This document shows positions 19,810 through 28,644 of a stretch of DNA of 64,000 nt, piece by piece. The stretch covers positions 48,618 through 112,617 of the forward strand of contig DATJUB010000013.1 of the NCBI GenBank assembly GCA_035502775.1. Direction: 5' to 3'. Position numbers and translations under genes: made by a program. The stretch comes from 67-14 sp035502775. GTDB lineage: Bacteria; Actinomycetota; Thermoleophilia; Solirubrobacterales; 70-9. Within the stretch, counting starts at the first letter, position 1, and the number at the start of each line of letters is the position of its first letter. Below the pieces are notes generated by a model that worked only from the letters and a program-made list of their open reading frames with translations, had not been told where the DNA came from and ran no database searches.

Positions 19810-20832
19810 ATGATCCGGCCGACCGAGAACATGAGAGCCGTCGCCTTTCGCCGGGGCCTTCCGGTGGAAGATCCGGAATCTCTGCTCGACATCGAGCTGC
19901 CCGTTCCCAGAATCGGTCCCCGCGATCTGCTGGTGATGGTCGAGGCGGTCTCGGTCAACCCGGTGGATGTCTGGCTGCGCGCCGACCGAGAAGCGAGCGA
20001 GCTCGCCCGGGTGCTCGGTTTCGACGCGGCCGGAACGGTGCTCGCGACCGGGGCTTCGGTCACCCGGTTCCGCCCCGGGGACGAGGTGTTCTACGCCGGC
20101 AGCATCGATCGTCCCGGCACCGATGCCCAGCTGCATGCGGTGGATGAGCGCATCGTGGGAACCAAGCCCGCCACTCTCGACTTCGCGCGGGCGGCGGCCC
20201 TGCCGCTGACCGCGATCACCGCCTGGGAGACCCTGTTCGACCGCTTCCGGCTGAAGGCCGATTCCGAAGGGATCCTGCTGGTGCTCGGTGGTGCCGGAGG
20301 CGTCGGTTCGATCCTGATCCAGCTGGCGAAGGAACTGACCTCGATGACCGTGATCGCAACCGCCTCAAGGGCGGAGTCGGCCGAGTGGGTGCGAAGAATG
20401 GGCGCCGATCATGTGATCGACCACTCGGTCGATCTCGGCGGGCAGATCGAGGCGATCGTTCCCGGAGGTGTCACCCATGTGCTCTCGCCACACAGCGACG
20501 GCATGATCGACACGTTCGCCGAGATCATCGCTCCCGGCGGTGAGATTGTCGCGATCGACGAACCACATGGACTCGATCTGCTGCCACTGAAGGCCAAGAG
20601 CATCACCTGGCACTGGGAGCTGATGTTCACCCGGCCGGTGTTTCAGACCGAGGACATGATCGAACAGGGGCGGCTGCTGGACCTGGTTTCCGGGATGGTC
20701 GACGCCGGCCGCCTCCGCACGACATTGCGGGAACAGCTTTCGCCGATCGACGCCGAGAACCTGAGGCGGGCCCACGCGATCGTCGAATCGGGCCGTGCGG
20801 TAGGCAAGGTCGTGGTCTCCGGCTGGGAGTAG
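19810..20832 (+). CDS. Zinc-binding alcohol dehydrogenase family / quinone-oxidoreductase-like enzyme
   Basis: A 340-residue medium-chain dehydrogenase/reductase. The GroES-like N-terminal domain includes MVEAVSVNPVDVWLR, and the Rossmann domain has LVLGGAGGVGSILIQLA. It resembles the MDR subgroup annotated as zinc-binding alcohol dehydrogenase family protein. The catalytic-zinc Cys of classical ADH is absent, so a zinc-free NADPH-dependent reductase is more likely. A TATGTT box 6 bases before ATG 19810 supports leaderless expression. The substrate is unknown. Confidence 0.82.
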   Translation: MIRPTENMRAVAFRRGLPVEDPESLLDIELPVPRIGPRDLLVMVEAVSVNPVDVWLRADREASELARVLGFDAAGTVLATGASVTRFRPGDEVFYAGSIDRPGTDAQLHAVDERIVGTKPATLDFARAAALPLTAITAWETLFDRFRLKADSEGILLVLGGAGGVGSILIQLAKELTSMTVIATASRAESAEWVRRMGADHVIDHSVDLGGQIEAIVPGGVTHVLSPHSDGMIDTFAEIIAPGGEIVAIDEPHGLDLLPLKAKSITWHWELMFTRPVFQTEDMIEQGRLLDLVSGMVDAGRLRTTLREQLSPIDAENLRRAHAIVESGRAVGKVVVSGWE

Positions 20833-20865
20833 CGGATCGCGGGCGACGGCCGCGGACGGGTTCGC

Positions 20866-21543
20866 TCAGCCGAGCGGCACGACCCGCATCGCCTGGGCCA
20901 GGGTGAGGCCGAGCACGTGCGTGTCGCCCTCGATCAGGATCGATACGGGTCCGTCGAAGGGCTGGCGTTCGACCATCTCGAACTTGTCGCCGACCGAGAT
21001 CCCGCATTCGGAGAGGTAGGCCAGCATCTCGGAGTTCGAGTCGGAGACCCGCACGAACTGGGCCCGATCCCCCGGAGCGAGCGCGGCCAGGGTCTCGGTC
21101 GAGGTCTCCTCGACACTGAGATCACGGGTCGGGATCGGGTCGCCGTGGGGGTCGAAGGCGGGATCACCGAGCTTGACCGAGATCAGTTCGGTCAGGTCCT
21201 CCGAAAGCGCGTGTTCGAGAACCTCGGCCTCGTCATGGACCCGCTCCCAGGGAACGTCCAGGACCTCGGCCAGGAAAAGCTCCAGCAGGCGGTGGCGCCG
21301 CAGCACTCCGAGCGCGACCCGGGTGCCTTCGGCGGTCAGCCTGACCCCGTGGTACGGGACACGTTCGACCAGGCCCGCCTCGTCCAGCTTCTTGATCATC
21401 GCCGAGACCGAACCGGCCTTGACCCCGAGCCGCTCGGCGAGGTCGTTGGTCGAGGCGGTTTCCGGACCCCAGCCGGTCAGCGAGTAGATCGCCTTGGCGT
21501 AATCCTCGACCGCCGCGGTGGGCAATGCGGGCGTCGTGCTCAT
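20866..21543 (-). CDS. mntR: DtxR-family metalloregulator with MntR-type metal ligands
   Basis: A 225-residue repressor: winged helix (about 10-70), dimerisation/metal domain (about 71-140) and C-terminal FeoA/SH3-like domain (about 148-225). Relative to DtxR, the ligand positions of Met10 and Cys102 are Asp14 and Glu107, with Glu110, His111 and His84 conserved. This is the set that makes Bacillus MntR respond to Mn2+; the MntR position Glu11 is Lys17 here. Its own promoter carries an operator (21547-21564) overlapping a TAGGCT -10 box placed 7 bases before ATG, so it is probably autoregulated. Symbol assigned by ligand pattern, not by experiment. Confidence 0.82.
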   Translation of the reverse strand: MSTTPALPTAAVEDYAKAIYSLTGWGPETASTNDLAERLGVKAGSVSAMIKKLDEAGLVERVPYHGVRLTAEGTRVALGVLRRHRLLELFLAEVLDVPWERVHDEAEVLEHALSEDLTELISVKLGDPAFDPHGDPIPTRDLSVEETSTETLAALAPGDRAQFVRVSDSNSEMLAYLSECGISVGDKFEMVERQPFDGPVSILIEGDTHVLGLTLAQAMRVVPLG

Positions 21544-21546
21544 GAC

Positions 21547-21564
21547 TTTGAGCCTAGCCTAAAC
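21547..21564 (-). promoter_or_regulatory. Putative MntR/DtxR operator overlapping the mntR -10 box
   Basis: On the minus strand GTTTAGGCTAGGCTCAAA runs to 3 bases before the ATG. The stretch TTAGGCTAGGCT matches 11 of 12 positions of the DtxR/IdeR consensus half TTAGGTTAGGCT, and it contains the TAGGCT -10 box. A related site lies at 16337-16353. Confidence 0.62.
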
Positions 21565-21647
21565 AGTGCCCGATGCGGTGATCAGGCACCGGATCCGGAG
21601 CGGCGCAGAGGCCGAAGCGGAGGCGGTCCTGGTTCATACTTGTCGGC

Positions 21648-23495
21648 ATGACCACAACGGTGCCCAGATCCGAGCCTGTATCTCCCGTCCAAGCCCTGCT
21701 CGAGCGCCTCCACGAACGGCATGCGGCCGACCGCTCCGGGGAGGTCGCCTCCTACATTCCCGAGCTGGCCTCGGCCGATCCGGATGCCTTCGGCATCTGC
21801 CTGGTCACCGCCGACGGCAAGGTCTACGAGGTGGGCGACACCCGCCACCGGTTCACGATCCAGTCGATCTCGAAGCCGCTCACCTACGCCCTCGCACTCG
21901 AGGCGGTCGGCGAGGAGGAAGTGCGTGAGCACGTCGACGTCGAGCCGAGCGGCGAGGCCTTCAACTCGATCACGCTCCAGCCGGGAACCGGCATACCACT
22001 CAACCCGATGGTCAACACCGGTGCGATCGCGACCACCTCGATGATCAAGCCGCTCGGATTCGACCGGCCGATCGACCGGATCCTCAACGAGTACTCGGCC
22101 TTCGCCGGGCGCAGCCTCGAGGTCGACGAGGCGGTCTTCGAGTCCGAGAACTCGACCGGCCATCGCAACCGCGCCATCGCCTATCTCCTGAAGAACGCGA
22201 AGGTGCTGGACGACGAGGTCGAGCAGATAGTCGAGACCTACTTCCGCCAATGCTCGACCCTGGTCGATTGCCGCGACCTGGCGATCATGGCCGCCACGCT
22301 GGCTTCGACCGGGGTCAATCCGGTCACCCAGGATCGCGTGCTGCGAGAGGAGACGGTGCGCAGCGTGCTGAGCGTGATGGCCAGCTGCGGCATGTACGAC
22401 GCGGCCGGGGACTGGCTCTACACGGTCGGCCTGCCGGCCAAGTCCGGTGTGGCCGGCGGCATCATCGCGGTGCTGCCGGGCCAGCTCGGTGTCGCGATCT
22501 ACTCGCCGCCGCTCGACGTCCACGGCAACAGCGTGCGGGGAGTCAAGGTCTGTGAGGACCTGTCCGAGGAGCTTCACCTCCACGTGATGAGCCCGCAGCG
22601 CCGGCCGGCGCCGCCGGTCCGTTCCTTCCGCACCTGCACCGAGACCCGGTCCAAGCATCTCCGGCCGGAATCCCAGCAGGTGATCCTGCGCGATCACGGC
22701 AGCGAGGTCCGGGTGATCGAGCTTCAGGGGGAGATCCTGTTCGCGGCCGGGGAGCTGATCACCAACGCGATCCTCGAGCACAGCGAATCGATCCGCCACG
22801 CGATTCTCGACTTCTCGGCGGTTCGGGAGATCGACCCGATCGTGATCCCGATCCTCAGCCACCTGATCGACACCTTCGAGGAGACCGGCGACGAGCTGGT
22901 CTTCTCCGACACGGCCCGCCACCCGGAATTTCAGAAGCTGATCGCAACCCAGCGCGAACGAGATGGTCTCCATCCGGTGCGTGTCTTTCCCGATCTCGAC
23001 ATGGCGCTCGAGTGGGTCGAGGACGAGCTGATCCGTGAGTACGGCGGCGACGAGACCGAGGTCGAGATCCCGATCGAGGAGCACGCGGCGACCCGCGACA
23101 TGAGCCCGGCGGAGATCGAGAAGCTCGCGGCGTTGCTCGAACGGCGTGAGTATCCGGCGGGTACCAGGATCTACGAGCAGGTCGGCAATGTCGAGGAGAT
23201 GCTGCTCGTCACCAAGGGCAACATCAACGTGCTCGCCCTCGATTCGCTCGGCGAACGGCACCGGATCGCGACTATCTCCGCCGGCATGACCATCGGTGAG
23301 GTGGCGATGCTCAGCGAGCAGCGGCGGCTCGGGGTCTCCGAGGCCGCCGACGGTGTGATCGCGTACGCGCTGCGCCGTGACGATCTGGAGGAGCTGAGGC
23401 GGAGCGACCCGGCGATGATCTGCACCTTCCTGGAGAACCTGATGAAACTGATCGCCCTCCGGGTGGGGCATCTGAGCCGAGAGGTGCTTAGGTAG
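21648..23495 (+). CDS. glsA: Glutaminase fused to STAS and cyclic-nucleotide-binding domains
   Basis: A 615-residue three-domain protein. Residues 15-315 are a serine-dependent beta-lactamase-fold glutaminase, with nucleophile and base in SISK (Ser73, Lys76) and substrate contacts in NTGAI and ENSTGHRNRA. Residues about 340-450 form a STAS domain (ILDFSAVREIDPIVIPIL). Residues about 475-600 form a cNMP-binding domain (ISAGMTIGEVAML). It converts glutamine to glutamate and ammonia in the cytoplasm. The added domains suggest control by cNMP or by protein contact; the cNMP phosphate-cassette Arg is not evident, so nucleotide binding is uncertain. Divergent from mntR. Confidence 0.9.
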   Translation: MTTTVPRSEPVSPVQALLERLHERHAADRSGEVASYIPELASADPDAFGICLVTADGKVYEVGDTRHRFTIQSISKPLTYALALEAVGEEEVREHVDVEPSGEAFNSITLQPGTGIPLNPMVNTGAIATTSMIKPLGFDRPIDRILNEYSAFAGRSLEVDEAVFESENSTGHRNRAIAYLLKNAKVLDDEVEQIVETYFRQCSTLVDCRDLAIMAATLASTGVNPVTQDRVLREETVRSVLSVMASCGMYDAAGDWLYTVGLPAKSGVAGGIIAVLPGQLGVAIYSPPLDVHGNSVRGVKVCEDLSEELHLHVMSPQRRPAPPVRSFRTCTETRSKHLRPESQQVILRDHGSEVRVIELQGEILFAAGELITNAILEHSESIRHAILDFSAVREIDPIVIPILSHLIDTFEETGDELVFSDTARHPEFQKLIATQRERDGLHPVRVFPDLDMALEWVEDELIREYGGDETEVEIPIEEHAATRDMSPAEIEKLAALLERREYPAGTRIYEQVGNVEEMLLVTKGNINVLALDSLGERHRIATISAGMTIGEVAMLSEQRRLGVSEAADGVIAYALRRDDLEELRRSDPAMICTFLENLMKLIALRVGHLSREVLR

Positions 23496-23499
23496 AACG

Positions 23500-23940
23500 A
23501 TGGAACCGAAGGTCACAGTGCTCACGCTCGGGGTCCGCGATCTGGAACGTTCGCGGCGTTTCTACGTCGAAGGGCTGGGCTGGAAGCCGACGCTCGAGGT
23601 CGAGGGTGAGGTGATCTTCATCCAGGTTGCCGGCGGACAGGTGCTGGCGCTCTGGGAGGTGACCGAGCTGGCCCGCGAGGCGGGCAACATCGGCCATTCG
23701 GCCAAGGCCCCGCCGATCGCGATCGGCCACAACGTCGACTCACCCGAAGAGGTGGCGCGGGTGATTCAGCAGGCGGTCGCCGCCGGAGCCTCCCTGGTCA
23801 GCCCGGCCACCGCGACCAGCTGGGGCGGCACCAACGGATACTTCGCCGACCCCGACGGTTTCCGCTGGGAGGTAGCCCACAACTCCGGTTTCCGCGTGAC
23901 CGCGGATGGCCGGGTTCACATGGGGCCGGTCGATCCCTGA
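23500..23940 (+). CDS. VOC (glyoxalase/bleomycin-resistance) family protein
   Basis: A 146-residue vicinal-oxygen-chelate protein with two beta-alpha-beta-beta-beta units: LGVRDLERSRRFYVEGLGW at the N-terminus and NGYFADPDGFRWEVAHN at the C-terminus. It lies 4 bases past glsA, with a TTAGGT box 6 bases before the ATG inside the glsA end. Family members include lyases, dioxygenases and antibiotic-binding proteins; this one cannot be assigned further. Confidence 0.85.
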   Translation: MEPKVTVLTLGVRDLERSRRFYVEGLGWKPTLEVEGEVIFIQVAGGQVLALWEVTELAREAGNIGHSAKAPPIAIGHNVDSPEEVARVIQQAVAAGASLVSPATATSWGGTNGYFADPDGFRWEVAHNSGFRVTADGRVHMGPVDP

Positions 23941-23984
23941 ACGTGGCGGTCGGGCCGGAGGGCTCGACCACGTAGCGTGTTCCC

Positions 23985-25517
23985 ATGGTCTTTTGGCGGC
24001 AGACGCTGAAGTGGACCGCGGTGGTTCTGCTGGCGGTCGGGCTGGTCGTCGCCGGTACGCTGATCGGCTGGCGGGTGGGCCAGGACCACCTGTACGAGAC
24101 CGCGGTCGGGCAGGTCTCGGTCGAGGCGGAGCCCTCATTCCACGGGGAGATCGAAGCTTTCATCCCGGTGGCCGGATGGGGAATCCGAGCCGATGCCTTC
24201 GATGCGCCGCTGAAGCTGAGGGCGGAGCTTCGCTCGATCAACCGTCAGGATCTGCTCCGCGCCTCGGACGGGGATTCGGATGTGCTGGCCCAGACCCAGG
24301 ACGACCTGCGGCGGGCCGCCTGGCTGGCGGTGATCCGGGCCGCGGCCTGGGGTGCAGGCGCGGCTCTGATCCTGCTGCTGGTCGCGAGCCTGGTCTGGCG
24401 CGGACTGCGCCCGCGCTGGTCGCTGATGGCGACCGGTGTGAGCGCGATGCTGCTGCTCTACGGCGGTTCGGCCCTGAGGGCGCAATCGACCTTCGACACG
24501 ACCGCGTTCGAGAGCCCGACCTATTTCGCTCAGGGTGACGAGATCGGCCGGATCCTCGATCTCGCGACCGAGGCCAGGGTTCAAAGTGAGTATGGCGACG
24601 ATTTCACCACCATCGTCCAGAGCATCAGCAGCGCCCTCGCGGTCGGCCGCGCCCCCGAGACCGGCGGGACCGAGTTCTACGCCGGCTCGGACCTTCACGC
24701 CAACGCGCTGGTGATCGATCCGGTCGCCGAGCTGGTCGGGGACAGTCCCCTGCTACTGGCCGGCGACTTCGGGCAAAGGGGCGGTGAGGCGGAATCCCGG
24801 CTGCTGGCACCCAAGGTCGCCGCGCTCGGGTCCGAGGTGGTCGCCGTGTCCGGCAACCACGACAGCGACGGTCTCATGCGCAAGCTGGTCACGGCCGGGG
24901 TCACGGTGCTCGGGCAGAAGGGCAGGCTGCGGGAGGACGGCGGCTGGCGGCCGCCTCCGGTGGTCGATCTGAGCGGCATCTCGCTGGCGGGATTCAGTGA
25001 TCCGCTTCAGTACGGCGGCAGCGGCCCGAGCGGCACCGACAGGCCGGTCACCGCCGAGGGCCTCGACGATCCCGAGGCGGCGATCGAAGGCTGGCGGCGG
25101 GACCTGCTCGATTGGTTCACCTCACTCCCGGTCCCGCCCGCGGTGCTGATGGTTCACCAGGACGGTCTCGCGCAGTGGCTGGCCCAATCGCTCCACGACA
25201 TCGGCTACCTGCAGCCCCTGACCATCGTCACCGGCCACGATCACGAGCAGCACGTCGACCGGTACGGCGAGATATTCGTGGTCGACGGCGGCACTCTCGG
25301 GGCCGGGGGGATCTTCGGCGCGGGCGAGGAGAGCGTCGGCATCTCTCGCCTGCGGTTCAACGAGCGGAAGAGGCTGGAGTCGATCGATCTGATCTCGGTC
25401 GAGCCGGTCAGCGGCGCGGCCCGGGCCACCCGGATCGTGGTCGACACGATGTGTCCGGTGGAACGCCGCTGCCGGATCGAGCCCGACCAGGGATCGATGG
25501 AGATCGACGGGGAGTAG
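23985..25517 (+). CDS. Membrane-bound metallophosphoesterase
   Basis: A 510-residue protein with an N-terminal TM (about 8-30), an extracytoplasmic stretch, two further TMs (about 108-130 and 140-160) and a calcineurin-type phosphoesterase domain (about 225-470). The motifs are SDLHANA, LLAGDFGQRGGE, VSGNHDSDG, MVHQDG and VTGHDHEQH, a complete dinuclear metal site. By topology the catalytic domain would lie outside the membrane, acting on phosphoesters, lipids or nucleotides at the envelope. TAGCGT lies 6 bases before ATG 23985. Confidence 0.85.
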   Translation: MVFWRQTLKWTAVVLLAVGLVVAGTLIGWRVGQDHLYETAVGQVSVEAEPSFHGEIEAFIPVAGWGIRADAFDAPLKLRAELRSINRQDLLRASDGDSDVLAQTQDDLRRAAWLAVIRAAAWGAGAALILLLVASLVWRGLRPRWSLMATGVSAMLLLYGGSALRAQSTFDTTAFESPTYFAQGDEIGRILDLATEARVQSEYGDDFTTIVQSISSALAVGRAPETGGTEFYAGSDLHANALVIDPVAELVGDSPLLLAGDFGQRGGEAESRLLAPKVAALGSEVVAVSGNHDSDGLMRKLVTAGVTVLGQKGRLREDGGWRPPPVVDLSGISLAGFSDPLQYGGSGPSGTDRPVTAEGLDDPEAAIEGWRRDLLDWFTSLPVPPAVLMVHQDGLAQWLAQSLHDIGYLQPLTIVTGHDHEQHVDRYGEIFVVDGGTLGAGGIFGAGEESVGISRLRFNERKRLESIDLISVEPVSGAARATRIVVDTMCPVERRCRIEPDQGSMEIDGE

Positions 25518-25545
25518 GGCAGGGCGGTCCGGACGGCCGTCGAGT

Positions 25546-25572
25546 TGTCACATCCGGACGGTTGCCGGTGTC
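25546..25572 (+). promoter_or_regulatory. ECF41-type promoter
   Basis: TGTCACA, a 16-base spacer, then TGTC. The published ECF41 consensus as I know it is TGTCACA-N16-CGTC, so only one base differs. It stands 31 bases upstream of the carboxymuconolactone-decarboxylase-like gene that is co-transcribed with the ECF41 sigma gene. Confidence 0.78.
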
Positions 25573-25603
25573 TACATGCCGAGACGGCAACCAAAGGAGA
25601 ATC

Positions 25604-26197
25604 ATGCCCAGCGACACGAGAATTCCCAAAGCTGAGATCACCGGCCTCTACGGTGGTCTGGTCAAGGTGATGTCCCGCCGAGCCCTCGGTGAGGTGCCCG
25701 AATCCCTCGGAGTGATGTGGCACAACCGCCAGGTCCTGAATGCCACCTACTCGTTCGGCCGCAAGACCAAGAAATGGAACGAGTGCGATGGGGACCTGAA
25801 GGCCTTCGCCCACATGGCGGTGTCGGCTTTCGTCGGCTGCGCCTTCTGCATGGACTACGGCTATTTCGCGGCACACAACGAGGGTCTGGACGAAGCCAAG
25901 CTGCGCGAGGTGCCCAGGTGGAGGGAATCGGATGCCTTCACGCCGCTGGAGCGGCAGGTCATGGAGTACGCGGAGGCGATGAGCCAGACCCCGCCCGCCG
26001 TGACCGATGAGATGTCGGCCCGTCTGCTCGAGACGCTCGGCGCCCCGGCCCTGCTGGAGCTCACGGCGTACATCGGCATGACCAACCTCACGACGCGCAC
26101 GAACGTGGCGCTCGGTATCGAGGCCGAGGGCTTCTCGGCGTCCTGCGATCTCGCGCCGCTGGCCGAGCCGGCGGGCAGCGTATTGTCGTCGGCATGA
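25604..26197 (+). CDS. Carboxymuconolactone decarboxylase / AhpD-like protein, ECF41 partner
   Basis: A 197-residue helical protein of the AhpD/CMD superfamily with the redox pair GCAFC (Cys79, Cys82) followed by a His at 91, as in AhpD-type disulfide reductases. Good AAAGGAG site before ATG 25604; the long frame upstream overlaps the phosphoesterase and is not used. CMD-like genes are the classic neighbours and targets of ECF41 sigma factors, and here the stop overlaps the sigma start (ATGA). It probably acts on peroxide or organic-radical stress or in a small-molecule redox step; the substrate is unknown. Confidence 0.87.
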   Translation: MPSDTRIPKAEITGLYGGLVKVMSRRALGEVPESLGVMWHNRQVLNATYSFGRKTKKWNECDGDLKAFAHMAVSAFVGCAFCMDYGYFAAHNEGLDEAKLREVPRWRESDAFTPLERQVMEYAEAMSQTPPAVTDEMSARLLETLGAPALLELTAYIGMTNLTTRTNVALGIEAEGFSASCDLAPLAEPAGSVLSSA

Positions 26198-27072
26198 GCG
26201 AAGAACCGTTCGTTGCTCATCGGGGCCTTCTCTTCACGGTCGCCTACGAGATGCTCGGCTCCGCGGCGGATGCCGAGGATGTCGTGCAGGAGTCCTGGCT
26301 GCGGTGGGACGGCCTCGGTGAAGCCGGTCGGAGCGAGGTGCGGGAGCCGCGCGCGTATCTGGTCCGGATCGTCACCCGCCAGGCCCTCAACCGTCTGCGA
26401 ACCCTTTCCCGGCAGCGCGAGGACTACGTCGGCGAGTGGCTTCCCGAACCGCTGCTGACCGGACCCGACGTGGCGGAGGACGTCGAGTTGGCCGAGAGCG
26501 TCTCGATCGCGATGCTCACCGTTCTGGAGACCCTGGGGCCGGACGAGCGGGCGGTGTTCGTGCTGCGCGAGGTGTTCGATGTTCCCTACGAGGAGATCGC
26601 CGAGGCGATGGGCAAGTCCCCGGCCGCGGTCCGGCAGATCGCCCACCGGGCACGCCGGCACGTCGACGCCCGGCGCCCACGCATGGAAGTCAGCCGGACC
26701 GAGCAGCAGCAGGTCGTCGACCGCTTCATCGCGGCGCTCGAATCGGGGGACCTGGAGGGCTTGATGGATGTGCTCGCGCCAGACGTGGTCGTGATCGGAG
26801 ACGGAGGCGGATTGGCCCAGGCGGTGCGGCGTCCGATCGAAGGAGCGGAACGTGTGGCCCGGCTCTTCTCGAGATTCACGGTGCTGGCGCCGGAAGCCGA
26901 TGTCTCCACGATGGAGATCAACGGTTCGATCGGGGTGCGGGTCGATCCGGACGGCGAGTTCGCGACCGCGGTCTCGCTGGTGGTTGAAGACGGGCGTATC
27001 TCCCGTATCTTCGCGATCCGAAATCCGCGAAAGCTGGAACGGCTGGAGCGGGTGGCGGACCTGAGACGGTGA
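26194..27072 (+). CDS. sigJ: ECF41 (SigJ-type) RNA polymerase sigma factor with SnoaL-like C-terminal domain
   Basis: A 292-residue sigma factor: sigma-2 (about 5-70), sigma-4 (about 105-160) and a SnoaL-like domain (about 165-285). The three ECF41 signature motifs are present: WLPEP (82-86) in the linker, DGGG (203-206) and NPRKL (277-281). In this family the C-terminal domain replaces an anti-sigma factor by controlling the sigma core from within. The promoter at 25546-25572 fits its consensus, giving an autoregulated two-gene operon with the CMD-like gene. Confidence 0.9.
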   Translation: MSEEPFVAHRGLLFTVAYEMLGSAADAEDVVQESWLRWDGLGEAGRSEVREPRAYLVRIVTRQALNRLRTLSRQREDYVGEWLPEPLLTGPDVAEDVELAESVSIAMLTVLETLGPDERAVFVLREVFDVPYEEIAEAMGKSPAAVRQIAHRARRHVDARRPRMEVSRTEQQQVVDRFIAALESGDLEGLMDVLAPDVVVIGDGGGLAQAVRRPIEGAERVARLFSRFTVLAPEADVSTMEINGSIGVRVDPDGEFATAVSLVVEDGRISRIFAIRNPRKLERLERVADLRR

Positions 27073-27085
27073 TCGGCCGCCGGGG

Positions 27086-27553
27086 CTACTCGTCGGAGGC
27101 CAGGATCCGGTCCAGCGCCTCGAGTACCTGGACCTGGCCCTTGATCACCTTCTCGGACGCGTCGGGGATCGTGCACCATTCGGCCCGGTCCACCTCGGGG
27201 AAGTCTGAGAGCTCCCCCGAACCGGGCGGCCACTCGAGCGCGAAGGTGTTGCTGATCAGGGCTTCGGGATCGAGGTCTCCCTCGAGTGCCCAGATCAGGA
27301 TCCGCTTCTTGCTCGACTGCTGAAACTCGCCCAGGTCGATCAGCTCGGAGTCGGGCGGCTCCATGCCGGTCTCTTCCCGGAACTCCCGCATCGCGGCCTC
27401 GAGCGGCTCTTCGCCATGGTCGAGCTCGCCTTTCGGGATCGACCAGCCCCGCTTCTTCCGGTTCGCCCAGATCGGTCCGCCCATGTGGGCGATGAAGACC
27501 TCGAGCGTCTCGTCGCGGAACCGGTAGACGAGAAGGCCGGCGCTCGTCTTCAA
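27086..27553 (-). CDS. Nudix hydrolase
   Basis: A 155-residue protein with a full Nudix box, GELDHGEEPLEAAMREFREE followed by TG. The opening AGLLVYRFRDETLEVFIAHM, and WSIPKGELD before the box, place it in the MutT-like group annotated as NUDIX domain protein of about 150 residues. It hydrolyses a nucleoside diphosphate linked to another group; the exact substrate is unknown. The start is TTG, 15 bases after the ychF stop, with a GGGGGCGG site upstream, so it is probably co-transcribed with ychF. Confidence 0.87.
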   Translation of the reverse strand: MKTSAGLLVYRFRDETLEVFIAHMGGPIWANRKKRGWSIPKGELDHGEEPLEAAMREFREETGMEPPDSELIDLGEFQQSSKKRILIWALEGDLDPEALISNTFALEWPPGSGELSDFPEVDRAEWCTIPDASEKVIKGQVQVLEALDRILASDE

Positions 27554-27567
27554 GTCCGCCCCCGGCC

Positions 27568-28644
27568 TCAGACGTTGAAGCGGAAGTCGACCACGTCGCC
27601 GTCGGCCATGACGTAATCCTTGCCTTCCATGCGGACCTTGCCGGCGGCTTTCGCATCGGCCATCGAGCCGTACTCGACCAGGTCATCGAAGGAGATCGTC
27701 TCGGCTTTGATGAAGCCGCGCTCGAAATCGGTGTGGATGACCCCGGCCGCCTGCGGGGCCGTGGCGCCCTTGTCGATCGTCCAGGCGCGGGTTTCCTTCG
27801 GTCCGGCGGTCAGGTAGGTCTGGAGGCCGAGGGTCTCGAATCCGACCCGGGCGAGAACGTCCAGGCCGGGCTCCTCGACACCGATGTCGGCCAGCATCTC
27901 GCGGGCCTCCTCCTCGTCGTCCAGTTCGACCAGCTCCGCCTCGAACTTGGCGTCGAGGAAGATCGCCTCGGCCGGTGCGACCAGTTCACGCAGCTCCTTC
28001 TTCAGGTCCTCGTCGCCGAGCTCGTCGGCATCGCAGTTGAAGACGTAGAGCAGGCGCTTCGCGGTCATCAGGTGAAGATCGTGGAGCGGTGCCGGATCGA
28101 GACCCGCCTGGAAGATGCCCTTGCCCGACTCGAGCACCTCCTTGGCCTCCTGTGCGGCGGTGACCTGAGGCAGTAGGTCCTTGTCCCGCTTCGCGTCCTT
28201 CTCCAGCCGCGGCAGAGCGTTCTCGATCGTCTGCAGATCGGCCAGGATCAGCTCGGTGGAGATCGTCTCGATGTCGTTCTTCGGTGAGACCTCACCGTCG
28301 ACATGGGTGATGTCGTCGTCACGGAAGACCCGGGTCACCTGGCAGATCGCGTCCGACTCACGGATGTTCGAGAGGAACTTGTTGCCCATGCCCTCACCCT
28401 CGGATGCGCCGCGCACGATTCCGGCGATGTCCACGAACTGGACCGTCGCCGGCAGGATCTTCTCCGAGCTGTAGATCTCGGCCAGCTTGGCCAGACGGGG
28501 GTCGGGCACGCCGACGACTCCGACGTTGGGCTCGATCGTCGCGAACGGGTAGTTCGCCGCGAGCACGTCGTTCTTGGTCAGGGCATTGAAGAGGGTCGAC
28601 TTCCCGGCATTGGGAAGCCCCACGATTCCGATAGAGAGGGCCAT
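27568..28644 (-). CDS. ychF: Redox-regulated ATPase YchF (Obg-like)
   Basis: A 358-residue P-loop protein with G1 GLPNAGKST at 8-16, the altered G4 NCDADE of YchF (ATP rather than GTP preference), an inserted coiled coil (about 130-200) and a C-terminal TGS domain (about 275-358). YchF binds ribosomes and responds to oxidative stress. TACCCT lies 8 bases before ATG 28644. The frame extends upstream into the divergent gene, but the start is fixed by MALSIGIVGLP. Confidence 0.93.
   Translation of the reverse strand: MALSIGIVGLPNAGKSTLFNALTKNDVLAANYPFATIEPNVGVVGVPDPRLAKLAEIYSSEKILPATVQFVDIAGIVRGASEGEGMGNKFLSNIRESDAICQVTRVFRDDDITHVDGEVSPKNDIETISTELILADLQTIENALPRLEKDAKRDKDLLPQVTAAQEAKEVLESGKGIFQAGLDPAPLHDLHLMTAKRLLYVFNCDADELGDEDLKKELRELVAPAEAIFLDAKFEAELVELDDEEEAREMLADIGVEEPGLDVLARVGFETLGLQTYLTAGPKETRAWTIDKGATAPQAAGVIHTDFERGFIKAETISFDDLVEYGSMADAKAAGKVRMEGKDYVMADGDVVDFRFNV

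Noticed and set aside
21582..23525. Minus-strand frame of about 650 residues opposite glsA
   Set aside because: Antisense shadow of the glutaminase; no motif or start signal.
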